64,000 nt of DNA, taken from Leptothermofonsia sichuanensis E412. Lineage in GTDB: Bacteria; Cyanobacteriota; Cyanobacteriia; Leptolyngbyales; Leptolyngbyaceae. The notes below the pieces were generated by a model. That model saw only the letters and a list, made by a program, of their open reading frames with translations. It searched no databases and was not told the origin of the DNA. Shown here piece by piece: positions 47,176-56,311 of this stretch. The stretch spans positions 1,860,001-1,924,000 of the forward strand of contig NZ_CP072600.1 of assembly GCF_019891175.1 (NCBI RefSeq), given 5' to 3'. Numbering within the stretch: the first letter of the stretch is position 1; the number at the start of each line of letters is the position of its first letter. Both the position numbers and the translations under genes were made by a program.

Positions 47176-47667
47176 ATGAGACGATTGTTTGCTCTAATCC
47201 TTGCCATCTTCCTCTGGTTTAGCGTCGCTCCAATTTCTTCCGCTAATGCCGCTCCGACCAGTCCTGTCCTTGTCCCCTGCAAAGAGTCCACTGCTTTTCA
47301 GCAACGGATGAAGTCATCAACCAGCGCAACGGCAGCACGTCGGGCGGAAGCTTATGCCAATTTGCAGTGTGGTCCAGAAGGTCTACCCCACCTGGTTGTA
47401 GACCCTGACTATGCTCACCTGGGTGAATTTGTCATTCCCAGTCTACTCTTTCTGCTGATTGCAGGTTGGATTGGCTGGGCTGGTCGGGCTTACATTCAGG
47501 CTGCCAAAAAGACAAGCAACCCTGAAGAAAAGGAAATCATCATCGACATTCCATTGGCAATTCAGTGTGCCCTGGCTGGAGCAGTGTGGCCCCTGGCGGC
47601 GCTCAAAGAGTTCACGACTGGCGAGTTGACCGCCAAGGACGATGAAATTCCTGTTTCGGTCCGTTAA
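47176..47667 (+). CDS. psaF: Photosystem I subunit III PsaF
   Basis: PsaF is a photosystem I subunit that faces the lumen and contributes to docking of plastocyanin or cytochrome c6. The precursor has 163 residues with a clear signal peptide ([15 protein letters not shown] to SSANAAP). The mature start [14 protein letters not shown], the [17 protein letters not shown] segment and the membrane helix [17 protein letters not shown] follow the family. ATG at 47176 is chosen because the frame from 47071 adds no signal-like sequence. psaJ follows 39 bp downstream. Confidence 0.97.
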   Translation: MRRLFALILAIFLWFSVAPISSANAAPTSPVLVPCKESTAFQQRMKSSTSATAARRAEAYANLQCGPEGLPHLVVDPDYAHLGEFVIPSLLFLLIAGWIGWAGRAYIQAAKKTSNPEEKEIIIDIPLAIQCALAGAVWPLAALKEFTTGELTAKDDEIPVSVR

Positions 47668-47706
47668 TTCATCCACTGTCCTCAGGCAATTTTTGGAGAG
47701 TCTTTC

Positions 47707-47835
47707 ATGCAGTACTTCGTTAGATACCTTTCCTCTGCTCCAGTGATCACTACAATCTGGTTGGTAATCACGGCTGGCATTTTGATTGAGTTCAACCGGT
47801 TCTTCCCTGATATTCTGTTCCACCCCATGCCATAG
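47707..47835 (+). CDS. psaJ: Photosystem I subunit IX PsaJ
   Basis: This small hydrophobic subunit of photosystem I has 42 residues ([10 protein letters not shown] to FHPMP). It has one membrane helix ([19 protein letters not shown]) and the family ending [10 protein letters not shown] ribosome-binding site TTTGGAGAG lies 8-9 bases before the ATG. It is cotranscribed with psaF, as in other cyanobacteria, and the hairpin at 47914-47954 ends the unit. Confidence 0.96.
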   Translation: MQYFVRYLSSAPVITTIWLVITAGILIEFNRFFPDILFHPMP

Positions 47836-47913
47836 GAGTTTGCATAGATGTTTACAGGCTCATTCTGTTTAACATCGAGTGGAACGTCCGGTTGATATCG
47901 TTCCTGTTAACTA

Positions 47914-47954
47914 AAAATTCGCAGTTGCCAGACGGTAGCTGCGATTTATTTTTT
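47914..47954 (+). terminator. Intrinsic terminator of psaF-psaJ
   Basis: AAATTCGCAGTTGCC and GGTAGCTGCGATTT form a stem of about 14 pairs including G-U pairs, around the loop AGAC, followed by ATTTTTT. Confidence 0.75.
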
Positions 47955-47986
47955 CACCCATAGCCTCTCCCCTCTCTTCTCCCCCC

Positions 47987-48730
47987 TCACTCCTCACTCC
48001 TTACTCCCATCGGCACCACAATATATCCCTCTGCCCGATCGCCCAGGACCTGGTTCCGTTCCAGTCCCCAATACCACCAGTGGGCAGCAATGTAGGCACA
48101 GATGATACTGTCTAGCTGGTCTTCCAGTGCCTTGAGGGCGGTTCCGTTCAGGGGGACTTCTGGTAAAGAGATTGTGCTATGGGTAATGTCCAGACCCGGT
48201 TCCAGGAGAGGGAGGCGATCGCAAATGTAGCCTCTGAGTTTGGCTAATTCAACCCGTCGTTCCGCCAGAGTTCCTTTTTTGTATTTCAGAATCCGCTCCA
48301 GCCCAAACAGATGGACGATTGCCGGATGGGGAAAGGCTTCGATTTGATAGCGACCGGGCTGTTTGGGTTCCATCATCGGAGCATGGCAAAACCCCCGTGC
48401 TTCCAGACTTAACCCAAAACCAACCGTTCGCTCCGCAAAGCGACTGCCCCGGTTAGCGGGATAGCAGCCTGCATGATAGCGACCAAAGTATTTGTGGGCG
48501 AGGCGATCGGGGAGCCGCATTCCAGTCAGGTTGGGGATCAGGGTGGGGGCATCAACCGCAACCAGGGCAGGGGCAGGGGCAGGTGCCCAGGTATCCACCC
48601 AGGCAAGCACCTCTGGGATAGCTTCCCGCCGTTGCAAGTCCAGGAGTGCCAATCTGTTCTGTTGCCACTCCAGACAACATAGACCGCTGGCTCCCGTGAT
48701 CCAACCGAAGTCAATGCCCAGAAATTTCAC
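47987..48730 (-). CDS. DUF429 domain protein
   Basis: This protein of about 247 residues starts at GTG 48730 with VKFLGIDFGW, an RNase-H-like fold start with a conserved Asp. Further motifs are VAVDAPTLIP, CYPANRGSRFAERTVG and the late ALEDQLDSIICAYIAAHWW with conserved Asp. The family is predicted to be nuclease-like but is uncharacterised. The upstream in-frame ATG at 48778 would leave only 12 bp to divergent ndhO, so the GTG start is preferred. The 3' end runs into short tandem repeats. Confidence 0.8.
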   Translation of the reverse strand: MKFLGIDFGWITGASGLCCLEWQQNRLALLDLQRREAIPEVLAWVDTWAPAPAPALVAVDAPTLIPNLTGMRLPDRLAHKYFGRYHAGCYPANRGSRFAERTVGFGLSLEARGFCHAPMMEPKQPGRYQIEAFPHPAIVHLFGLERILKYKKGTLAERRVELAKLRGYICDRLPLLEPGLDITHSTISLPEVPLNGTALKALEDQLDSIICAYIAAHWWYWGLERNQVLGDRAEGYIVVPMGVRSEE

Positions 48731-48790
48731 TGCTAACTCCTGCCCTCCCTTACAATTCATAAAGAAATTCATTAGCAATCCTTCAAGACT

Positions 48791-49030
48791 ATGGCACTTA
48801 AACGCGGCGACATGGTAAGGGCTGTCAAGGAAAAGCTGGTAAATAGCCTGGAAGCCAAAGCCAGTGATATTCGCTTTCCTCCCTACATTTTTGAAACCCA
48901 GGGAGAAGTGGTAGACATTAGCGGTGATTATGCGCTGGTTAAGTGGGGTATTGTCCCCACTCCCAATATCTGGTTGCGGCTAGATCAGTTGGAAGCGTTT
49001 GATCCCAAACCAGCGGTGAGTAAGAAGTGA
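48791..49030 (+). CDS. ndhO: NAD(P)H-quinone oxidoreductase subunit O
   Basis: NdhO is a small stromal or cytoplasmic subunit specific to photosynthetic NDH-1. The 79-residue protein matches the family throughout: [20 protein letters not shown], then [25 protein letters not shown] and [13 protein letters not shown]. It diverges from the DUF429 gene with 60 bp between the chosen starts. The stop is followed by GTGAGGA heptamer repeats. Confidence 0.97.
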   Translation: MALKRGDMVRAVKEKLVNSLEAKASDIRFPPYIFETQGEVVDISGDYALVKWGIVPTPNIWLRLDQLEAFDPKPAVSKK

Positions 49031-49160
49031 GGAGTGAGGAGTGAGGAGTGAGGAGTGAGAAGGGAGGGGGGAGTTGTCAGGGAGAGTCAGGGAGAGGGTG
49101 GGTAAATTGGTTAATGGTTTTTGAAATTTCACCACAGAGGCACGGAGAGCACAGAGCATC
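49028..49160. repeat. GTGAGGA heptamer array and family B half repeat
   Basis: GTGAGGAGTGAGGAGTGAGG is repeated to about 49063. At 49131-49160, CACCACAGAGGCACGGAGAG is the left arm of the family B repeat without its partner. Confidence 0.7.
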
Positions 49161-49174
49161 TTCCTGTTTACCCC

Positions 49175-49828
49175 TCACTCTTCACTGCCTGCTGTCTCCA
49201 CCGGATGCTGCCCGTAGAACGGCAATGCCTCTGACCAGTGGGGACGCTTTCCCTGTTGCCAGGAAAGGCAGGCGAGTTCCAGCAGGCTGGTCACGGAATT
49301 GCCCAGTCCACCGCTGACTTGAACCAGATGGTAAGGATTTTCCCAATGCTCCAGGGTTTGTTGCCAATCTGCTGGATCCATCACTCCATCAGGTAGAAGG
49401 GGTTTCAGCCCTCCCTGATCAGGCAGGGGGTGATAGACGGCTGTGAACAGTTCTCCACGCTGGGCAGGCATCTGTAAGGCTATGTCCAGGGGTTGGGGTA
49501 GCTGGTTGAGGGTTGACCAGGCGATCGCCGCCAGGGTTGAAATTGCAAATAGGGGAATATCTAACTGTTGTGCCAGTGTTCGAGCAGTGACCACTCCGAT
49601 GCGAGTGCCGGTGAACCCCCCTGGTCCCTTCGCAACGGCAATTAATGCCAGATCAGCCCAGGTTTGGGGCTTGAGAAATTCTGCCAGGTGCACATGCAAA
49701 TGGGTAGACAGATCTCGCCCCAGATCCCAGACCTGGGAACGGCTGTCTCCAGCAAAATTACGGATAGCCAGTCCCAGATCTGGACTGGCCGTGTGAATCC
49801 CTAAGCCGTAGGAAGTAGACAGGTTCAT
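49175..49828 (-). CDS. tsaB: tRNA threonylcarbamoyladenosine biosynthesis protein TsaB
   Basis: TsaB is the TsaD partner in t6A synthesis. The 217-residue protein has the ASKHA-type start GLGIHTASPDLGLAI and the conserved VAKGPGGFTGTRIGVVTART stretch. As in other TsaB proteins the C-terminal part is shorter and lacks the TsaD metal site. The ATG at 49828 is preferred; the frame to 49900 crosses a small tandem repeat (GCATGATTTTGGG). It lies directly downstream of the DUF58 gene with 90 bp between them. Confidence 0.93.
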   Translation of the reverse strand: MNLSTSYGLGIHTASPDLGLAIRNFAGDSRSQVWDLGRDLSTHLHVHLAEFLKPQTWADLALIAVAKGPGGFTGTRIGVVTARTLAQQLDIPLFAISTLAAIAWSTLNQLPQPLDIALQMPAQRGELFTAVYHPLPDQGGLKPLLPDGVMDPADWQQTLEHWENPYHLVQVSGGLGNSVTSLLELACLSWQQGKRPHWSEALPFYGQHPVETAGSEE

Positions 49829-49918
49829 GAAGATGTTGGGTTGGTGACAGAAAGGCTTGCCGCCGTCGGCGCATGATTTTGGGGCATGATTTTGGGGCAC
49901 TATTTCAGTGACATCCTG

Positions 49919-51232
49919 CTATAGCTGATTTCTGGCTTTAATTTGCAGGTAGCGATCAACAAGTTGGTCGCTGATCTGGTCAGCAGGGGCATCAAGAACC
50001 AGTACGCCTTTCTGCTTCAGGGTGGCAAAGGCAATCTGGCGCTGGGTCAACAGATCCAGAGCTACAGCACGGGCATAGGTGGCAGGCACAGTCTGGGGCA
50101 GGGTGTGCGCCTGCTGGTCCACCTGAGGATCGCGGAGGGTAACGCAGAAGGGCAGGTAGCGGGGGGTGAGTTTGCTCAGGGCTGCCAGCAATTCAGCAGA
50201 AGCTGTGGAATCTACCAGGTCAGTGAGCAGTACCACCAGTGCTCGACGAGTTTGTTGATTCACCAGAGCTGTGACCGCCCCCAAATAATCGGGTTCCAGT
50301 AATACAGGCTGAATCGGGGATAACCGTTCAATCAGGTGATTGAGCTGATGTTGTCCCCGTTCAGGCGGAATCCAGGTATGAATTTGCCGATCAAATACCC
50401 CCACTCCCACCCGATCGCCCCGGTGAAGTCCTGCCAGTGCCAGCGACAGGGTGGCATTCAAGCCCCAGTCAAAGCGAGTGAGTCCTTTAACCCTGGCAGT
50501 CATCAACCGTCCCCGATCCAGCAGAATGATTAAGGTTTGCTCCAGGTCGGGTTCCAGTACGCGCACCATGGGCTGTCCCCTGCGTGCTGTGGCTTTCCAG
50601 TCCACGAATCGGAGGTCATCACCAATGTCATATTTCCGCAGTTCAGCAAATTCGGTGCCAGTCCCCAATCGTTTGGCACGGCGGATGGAGCCAGTGTTTT
50701 CTAAGGTGAGGCGAATGGAGAGCGATCGCAGCCCAATCAAGTCTGGATAGACGACCACCGTACGATCAGCCGGGATTTTCCAGCTATGCCAGACTAGCTG
50801 CCAGGGGCTGAGCTGACGCACTTGGATGGCTCCCCAGAGAAATTCTCCCCGCTGGTGAGGGCGCACGATGTAGGTCAGTTCCTGGGTGTCATGGCTAGAA
50901 AGTCTGGCATTCAGGGTTGGCGTAGAGACCTCCAGCTCAGGGGGGTAACCATCCCGAATCTGGAGATCCGCCGGAAAGTACCCTGATCGCACCGTGAGCA
51001 CAATGGGATTATCCCGATTAATGGCCAACCGATGAACAGGCTGCGGTTGCACATCCACCCGGCGTTGTGTAGTTTGCTGGTTGTCCCAGGCAGCCAGTCC
51101 CAGAATCAGTCCATCATAGCCCAACAGGATGAGCGAGATAGTCAAAAGCTTCTGAGGCCAGAGGATACCCATTGGGATTGCGATCGCCAGACCCAGTAAT
51201 AACCATCCATATAGTTTGCCCGTAGGAATCAT
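49919..51232 (-). CDS. DUF58 domain protein
   Basis: This membrane-anchored protein of 437 residues has two N-terminal helices (YGWLLLGLAIAIPMGILW and KLLTISLILLGYDGLIL). Its DUF58 core has FAELRKYDIGDDLRFVDWKA and an integrin-like metal motif LIILLDRGRLM; the canonical D-x-S-x-S is altered. DUF58 proteins occur with MoxR ATPases, as here, 4 bp downstream of moxR. The system is thought to assemble or mature large complexes, with unknown targets. Confidence 0.92.
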   Translation of the reverse strand: MIPTGKLYGWLLLGLAIAIPMGILWPQKLLTISLILLGYDGLILGLAAWDNQQTTQRRVDVQPQPVHRLAINRDNPIVLTVRSGYFPADLQIRDGYPPELEVSTPTLNARLSSHDTQELTYIVRPHQRGEFLWGAIQVRQLSPWQLVWHSWKIPADRTVVVYPDLIGLRSLSIRLTLENTGSIRRAKRLGTGTEFAELRKYDIGDDLRFVDWKATARRGQPMVRVLEPDLEQTLIILLDRGRLMTARVKGLTRFDWGLNATLSLALAGLHRGDRVGVGVFDRQIHTWIPPERGQHQLNHLIERLSPIQPVLLEPDYLGAVTALVNQQTRRALVVLLTDLVDSTASAELLAALSKLTPRYLPFCVTLRDPQVDQQAHTLPQTVPATYARAVALDLLTQRQIAFATLKQKGVLVLDAPADQISDQLVDRYLQIKARNQL

Positions 51233-51236
51233 CCGT

Positions 51237-52187
51237 TTACCTCGGTACAGGCACCTGCTTCAGAATGGACTCGATCAATGCATCAACCATCAATCCATCC
51301 AGTTGAGATTCTGGTCGCAAAATCAACCGATGGCGAAGCAGGGGTTGAGCAACGGCTTTGACATCATCGGGAGTGACAAATTTCCGCCCTGCCAGCCATG
51401 CATAGGCTTTGCTGGCTTGCAGCCAGAGTACCGCCGACCGGGGAGATGCCCCCAGGGTCAGATCTGGATGTTGCCGCGTGCGCTGTACAACTGCCAGCAG
51501 ATAATCCATGACGGGTTCCTGGACCGTCAGCGATCGCACCGCCCGCCGCGCCAGGACAATTTCCTCCACCGTTGCCACCGGTTTCAGCCTGTCCAGATCC
51601 AGCCGTCGCACCTGAAACCCTGTCTGACTGTTCAACAGCATTTGCTTTTCTGCGGCTGGTTCTGGGTAGGGCACCAGCAATTTGAACAGAAAGCGGTCCA
51701 ATTGGGCTTCTGGCAGAGGATAGGTGCCTTCAAATTCCAGAGAGTTCTGGGTAGCAATAACCCAGAACAACTCTGGTAATGCCATGCTTTCCCCATCCAG
51801 GGTGACCTGCTGCTCCTCCATTGCCTCCAGCAGGGCTGACTGAGTCTTGGGGGGCGTGCGATTGATTTCATCGGCTAACAGGATCTCAGTAAAGATAGGA
51901 CCCTGTTTGAGGGTGAAATTGCGCGTGTTTAAGTCAAAAATATTCGTGCCCAAAATATCTGATGGCAGAATGTCCGGAGTCAATTGAATTCGCCGAAAAG
52001 CAGCCTGAATCAGACGTGCCATCAGTTTGACCGTCAGGGTTTTTCCCGTTCCAGGTACGCCCTCTAAAATGACATGTCCTCCTGCCAGCAGTGCCACCAG
52101 CAGTTGTTGCACCAGTTGCTCTTGACCAACGATCATCTGGTTGAGGGCCTGGCTCAGGCGAGTAAATGATGTGGCAGACTCAGACAT
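51237..52187 (-). CDS. MoxR-type AAA+ ATPase
   Basis: This 316-residue AAA+ chaperone-like ATPase has Walker A GVPGTGKT (about 40-47), Walker B LLADEINR, the TPPKTQSALLEAMEE segment and sensor 1 FWVIATQNS. The C-terminal lid includes LGASPRSAVLWLQASKA. It is encoded between the DUF4350 gene and the DUF58 gene, the classic MoxR-DUF58 arrangement. It probably remodels or inserts metal into an unidentified client. Confidence 0.95.
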   Translation of the reverse strand: MSESATSFTRLSQALNQMIVGQEQLVQQLLVALLAGGHVILEGVPGTGKTLTVKLMARLIQAAFRRIQLTPDILPSDILGTNIFDLNTRNFTLKQGPIFTEILLADEINRTPPKTQSALLEAMEEQQVTLDGESMALPELFWVIATQNSLEFEGTYPLPEAQLDRFLFKLLVPYPEPAAEKQMLLNSQTGFQVRRLDLDRLKPVATVEEIVLARRAVRSLTVQEPVMDYLLAVVQRTRQHPDLTLGASPRSAVLWLQASKAYAWLAGRKFVTPDDVKAVAQPLLRHRLILRPESQLDGLMVDALIESILKQVPVPR

Positions 52188-52408
52188 AGGCAGGTAAAGA
52201 AAGTTTTTAGAAGGGAACAGGGGACAGGGGACAGGAAGAAAAAGAACCGAATGACCAGGGTTCGCGTTTGCTAATTTGTCCTAACTTTCCTGGCTGGAGC
52301 GATACATAAGAACTTGATTGAGGCAGCGGAATTAAAGCAAACGTCAATCCTGAATCCATCTCAGAGGGATGTCCAATTTTTACTGTTTTTCCCCTGGTTA
52401 TAGTGTAC

Positions 52409-53563
52409 TTATTTGGGAATTGCTTTATTCTCTCCTTCAGAAAGCTTTTGGCGCACCCTCCTGACGGTTTCCAACCAGGCTTGCAAGTCCTGTTCCCCTG
52501 CACGTTGTTTCTTAAATTGAGGTTTTAGTACCTGTCTGATTTCTGTATCGGGATGGCTGGTTTGTTGCTGCCATGTGGCGATGACCACTTCAGGGTCCAG
52601 CAGGGTTTCTCCCAATCCCAATGCCCGTTGTATCTGAAGTTGTTCCTCTTTGCTGATCGTTTCCAGAACAAACTCATGGCGATTCGCCTTATACAGCACC
52701 TCTGCCAGGGCTTGAATATAGGCTTCACTGTTATCAACGGCAACGGCTTTAAGCGGCACAGGGCGACCAAACCGACGATTGTTTGCCCAGACCAGAATTA
52801 CCAGCAAAACACCAACCTGTATGACAGGAAGCAGGAGGGGAGTGTTCATCAGATAACGGAACCAGGTACGGGCACCCGTTTCTGTTTGGGCAGCATCCGT
52901 TTTGGTGTCCCGGTAGCCGTGCATGTATTCATCGACCCAGATGGTGTTGTTGGTTTGCCTGACCAGTTTTGCCAGAAATGGAAAATTGCCCGGCTCATTT
53001 TGATAGGCATTGGCCGCCAGGTGAGCAGTGGCTGCCAGAATGAGTTGCCCGTTACCGATCGCCTTGCGCCAGACAATTGCGCCAAAGCGATCGCCCAACA
53101 GCTTTTCTGAGGGCTGCTTTTCTGAGGTCTGCTCTCGCCGGGTTGTTTCAATTTTGACTGCTCCCTGGGGGCTGGACTGGACAGTCCTGAAGTTTGCAAG
53201 TGTCGCCCGTGCCCGTACCCCCAGAATAACCAGGGTATTGCCTTTCGACACCCATTCCTCTTCCGGGGTAGACAGGCTTCCTACGGGTATTAACTGGCTG
53301 TAAACCCGAAGCAGGGTTGTAGGGGGTTTTGCCTGCCCGGTGGCTCCAGGCTGATTCCAAAAATCCTTCAAAGGTCTTTGCCAGCGTTGAACCAGCACTC
53401 CCTGCTTCTGCATATAGGCAAACCAGGCACCATAGCCATCAGGAGCACGGCTGAAGGTCGAACCCCGCAGATTGGGATTGCTCCTGGGTGCCAGGATTAA
53501 CGTCAGCACCATGATCGCCACAATCGCCAGTCCCCCAAGCCATATCCACCGCTTCCTGTTCAT
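52409..53563 (-). CDS. DUF4350 domain protein
   Basis: This 384-residue membrane protein has an N-terminal helix (GGLAIVAIMVLTLILAP), a roughly 200-residue extracytoplasmic domain starting GSTFSRAPDGYGAWF, and a second helix (LPVIQVGVLLVILVWA). A cytoplasmic tail carries the NNRRFGRPVP motif typical of DUF4350. It is the second gene of the DUF4129-DUF4350-MoxR-DUF58 set; 221 bp, with no gene seen, separate it from moxR. The role is unknown. Confidence 0.88.
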   Translation of the reverse strand: MNRKRWIWLGGLAIVAIMVLTLILAPRSNPNLRGSTFSRAPDGYGAWFAYMQKQGVLVQRWQRPLKDFWNQPGATGQAKPPTTLLRVYSQLIPVGSLSTPEEEWVSKGNTLVILGVRARATLANFRTVQSSPQGAVKIETTRREQTSEKQPSEKLLGDRFGAIVWRKAIGNGQLILAATAHLAANAYQNEPGNFPFLAKLVRQTNNTIWVDEYMHGYRDTKTDAAQTETGARTWFRYLMNTPLLLPVIQVGVLLVILVWANNRRFGRPVPLKAVAVDNSEAYIQALAEVLYKANRHEFVLETISKEEQLQIQRALGLGETLLDPEVVIATWQQQTSHPDTEIRQVLKPQFKKQRAGEQDLQAWLETVRRVRQKLSEGENKAIPK

Positions 53564-53574
53564 TTCCAGTTGGA

Positions 53575-53622
53575 TTTTAGATTTACGAATCGAAAACCTT
53601 TCAATTCATACGGCTATCCAGC
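53575..53622 (-). repeat. Family A repeat fragment, reverse orientation
   Basis: The complement reads GGTGCTGGATAGCCGTATGA, close to GGTGCTGAATAGCCCTATGA at 5314. Its GGATAG contains the stop codon of the DUF4129 gene. Confidence 0.55.
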
Positions 53623-54234
53623 ACCACCTGTCCGATCCCGCCTTTCGCCTTCAATCTGACGGAATGCCTGCTGACACTGCTGAAAAATCTCCGATGTGAT
53701 CGGGGTATCGCTAAAACAAAGCTGTTCGTGCACCTGAATCAGGGTTTGATAGGAACGGGCATCGGGCAACTGCCGTACCAGGGTCAGGTATTCTCCGTCG
53801 GTGCGGCTGGCTGCGTGGGGAATCCGTTGGGTGTCGTTTAATTGCTGGAGCATTGCCATGTAGAGGGCACGACAGGCTTCCCGATAATTGCCCTGTTGCT
53901 GCCACTTTTGTGCCTGTCGGAGCCAGTCCTGGATAGTTTTGCTGAGATTTCTTGCACCCCTAGGCTGATTCAGCGATCGCTGGACTTGAACATTCCACTG
54001 CCTCAAAGCAGGATAGAACCGATAAACCAGTTGCCAACCCATCCAGACAACCAGCAGGCTCACAATCACCCAGAAGGTCAGTTCTAAAACCCAGGGTGGC
54101 GGTACCCCCCAATCAGGAATACCCAGACGATTGTCAAACCCGGACAGTTGCAGTTCCACCCATTCACTCAATTGCTGCCGGATCTTTTGCAGTTGCCAGT
54201 CTAGATTGCTGGTTTCAAAATCTTGCGCTGACAT
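53614..54234 (-). CDS. DUF4129 domain protein
   Basis: This 206-residue protein has one membrane helix (LELTFWVIVSLLVVWMGWQL) and a C-terminal DUF4129 domain, seen in WQQQGNYREACRALYMAML, RTDGEYLTLV and the SDTPITSEIFQQC segment. It is the first gene of the MoxR-associated operon. The stop codon lies in a family A repeat fragment, so its C-terminal residues (TGGAG) may derive from the repeat. Confidence 0.88.
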   Translation of the reverse strand: MSAQDFETSNLDWQLQKIRQQLSEWVELQLSGFDNRLGIPDWGVPPPWVLELTFWVIVSLLVVWMGWQLVYRFYPALRQWNVQVQRSLNQPRGARNLSKTIQDWLRQAQKWQQQGNYREACRALYMAMLQQLNDTQRIPHAASRTDGEYLTLVRQLPDARSYQTLIQVHEQLCFSDTPITSEIFQQCQQAFRQIEGERRDRTGGAG

Positions 54235-54325
54235 CTAATCTTTGGGGTCTTCTCATTGCAGGCATTATATAGCAGGGGACAGGGGACAGGGGGAAAACGA
54301 TGTGTGACCATCACTGGATAGGGTT

Positions 54326-56053
54326 TTACCAGGTGACCTGGTCCTTGAGCCTATCCAGCAGTTTGGGTCCCACACCAGAAACCTGGTCCAGATCCTCCAG
54401 GGAGCGGAAGGGCTTTTGCTGACGGGCAGCAATAATTCGCTTTGCCAGTGAGGGGCCTACCCCTGGAAGGGACTCCAGTTGAGCCTGGGTGGCCGTGTTC
54501 AGGTTGATTCGTGATGGCGCGGGTTGGGAAGAAACTGGGGCAGTTTTCCGGCTTGACTTCGCTGGTGTCAGGCTTCTGTCGTGATCGGGGGTAATGGGCA
54601 GCGGGGTCCGGGTAGTAGCTGCCTGGGGTGGGGGACATTGCTGCCGGTGAGCCTCTGCTTTTTTGCGGATGGCGGGGGGAACGCCCAGAATCGCGTTGGT
54701 GTACAGGCGATCGAACTCTCGCAGGTAGTGGGCGGCAACCGTTGGATTGTTGTGAATCACCAGCACGGTTTCATCGTTCCCCAGGTTGGCCGCATCGGTC
54801 CAGTTGTGGGAACCTGTGACCACCGTTTGTTGATCGACAATGCCAAATTTGTTGTGCAATAAGTCTCCCGGTGGCATCCGGGGGACCCCGACCGTGGTAA
54901 TGGGATTTTGCCAGGGGCGGTTGCCAGGTTCGTATCTACAGGTTTCATCGGCGATCGCTACGCCCAACATATCGAGGGCTTCACTGTAGGGACGGTAGGC
55001 AAACCCCGGCTCAATCAGTGCCCGAATTTCAACCCCCTTCTGCTGTACTGGTTCCAGCAGATTGACCAGGTTTTGATCCGAGAAGACAAACAGGGCCATC
55101 TCGATGGACTGGGTCGCTCTACTGAGTGCTTTCCCAATCATGCCGTTGGTGCTGCTGGTCCAGGGAATGGCACGCGACGACGGTGAAAACTGCACCTCGA
55201 CCTGAGTGGTCCCAAGGGTGACCTGCCGTGCCGGACGAAAGGGCTTCTTGACCCCAAATTTGCTGTCTGGTTTGCCGCCTGGGCCGTCTCCCCAGAGAAT
55301 ATTAAATTCCTGGGTAAACAGTGCTGCCAGTGCCGGACTATGCAGCTTCAGTAGATTGTTGGCATTGCCCCGACTGGCAGCAGTTTTGAAGTCTCCATGA
55401 ACGTCGCTGGTAGTAAAATTTGCCGAGGTGACAATCACCACCCGGTTGTCAGCCACCACAAATTTATGGTGCATCAAATTGCTACCGGCTGAACCATCGG
55501 CTGTATCGTCAATCCGGGGCACACCAGCCCGATCCAGCATGACCAGGGCATCCCGCTGATGAATTTCTTCCTGGCTCAGTTGACCATCCCCATCCAGGTC
55601 AATCAGGAGGCGGGCTTCGTCGTGACGGCTTTTCTCACGGGACGGTAGCCTGGCAATTTCTTCTGGGGCAAAGCTACTGAAGGGACGGGAGTAGGTGTTT
55701 TCTAAGGCGACTCGCACCCTGACCCCTGCCCGGTGACGTTCGATCAGAGCCTCTGCAATGCGGGGCAACCGAAGTTCCTGGACAGCCACATCAACGCTGG
55801 TCTGGGCAGCGGAGATGGTTTCTACAATCACCTGCTCCAGGTCATCCCCATCGCGGGTCTGGTTACGGTAGGGTTCGGTGTAGCTGGCGGCAGGATTGTG
55901 ATTGGTGTAAACCTGGATTTGCTCATCCTGGGGGAGGGGTTCTGGGCGCACAACAGGTTGGGGTTGGGCTTCCTGGCAGGCAGATAGGGCTAATGCCAAC
56001 AATAGAGTCCCGTAGCGGCTGAAGCGGTTGAATGGTAGATGCACGGTCGTCAA
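54326..56053 (-). CDS. Lipoprotein with two PLD domains, an EF-hand-like loop and a ComEA-type HhH domain
   Basis: This 575-residue protein is probably an envelope-attached nuclease or phosphodiesterase. The signal peptide ends in a lipobox (LALSACQ). Two PLD half-sites are present: HHKFVVADNRVVIVTSANFT and LHNKFGIVDQQTVVTGSHN. Between the first strands of PLD domain 1 lies an EF-hand-like calcium loop, DLDGDGQLSQEE. After a Pro/Thr-rich linker, the C-terminal 60 residues are a DNA-binding ComEA-like double HhH (INLNTATQAQLESLPGVGP and VSGVGPKLLDRL). The domain set suggests calcium-dependent, DNA-directed activity outside the cell membrane. It stands alone. Confidence 0.88.
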   Translation of the reverse strand: MTTVHLPFNRFSRYGTLLLALALSACQEAQPQPVVRPEPLPQDEQIQVYTNHNPAASYTEPYRNQTRDGDDLEQVIVETISAAQTSVDVAVQELRLPRIAEALIERHRAGVRVRVALENTYSRPFSSFAPEEIARLPSREKSRHDEARLLIDLDGDGQLSQEEIHQRDALVMLDRAGVPRIDDTADGSAGSNLMHHKFVVADNRVVIVTSANFTTSDVHGDFKTAASRGNANNLLKLHSPALAALFTQEFNILWGDGPGGKPDSKFGVKKPFRPARQVTLGTTQVEVQFSPSSRAIPWTSSTNGMIGKALSRATQSIEMALFVFSDQNLVNLLEPVQQKGVEIRALIEPGFAYRPYSEALDMLGVAIADETCRYEPGNRPWQNPITTVGVPRMPPGDLLHNKFGIVDQQTVVTGSHNWTDAANLGNDETVLVIHNNPTVAAHYLREFDRLYTNAILGVPPAIRKKAEAHRQQCPPPQAATTRTPLPITPDHDRSLTPAKSSRKTAPVSSQPAPSRINLNTATQAQLESLPGVGPSLAKRIIAARQQKPFRSLEDLDQVSGVGPKLLDRLKDQVTW

Positions 56054-56139
56054 GGGGTGGAGGAGAACGTTTGCTGGATGAATAGTGCCCCGTTTGGGCT
56101 GGTTTCTCTCTACCTGACTGGGAGAGGATCGTCTGACTC

Positions 56140-56204
56140 AGACCTCGGAGGTTTTGAACATCTCCGAGGTCTAAAAACTCGTCAGGCTAAAACCTCCGAG
56201 GTCT
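56140..56204. repeat. Palindrome family D, copies 2-3
   Basis: AGACCTCGGAGGTTTTGAAC, CATCTCCGAGGTCT and a third unit AAACCTCCGAGGTCT alternate in orientation. It is the same unit as at 26631-26664, upstream of plsX. Confidence 0.8.
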
Positions 56205-56311
56205 AAATTCCGAAGGTCCTGGGTGACTATTTCTGGTTTTTACTGGCTTCATCAAACAATAACTGTTGGGTAAAACTGATAGAATTTGTAAGGTTTCTAT
56301 AACTTTGACCA

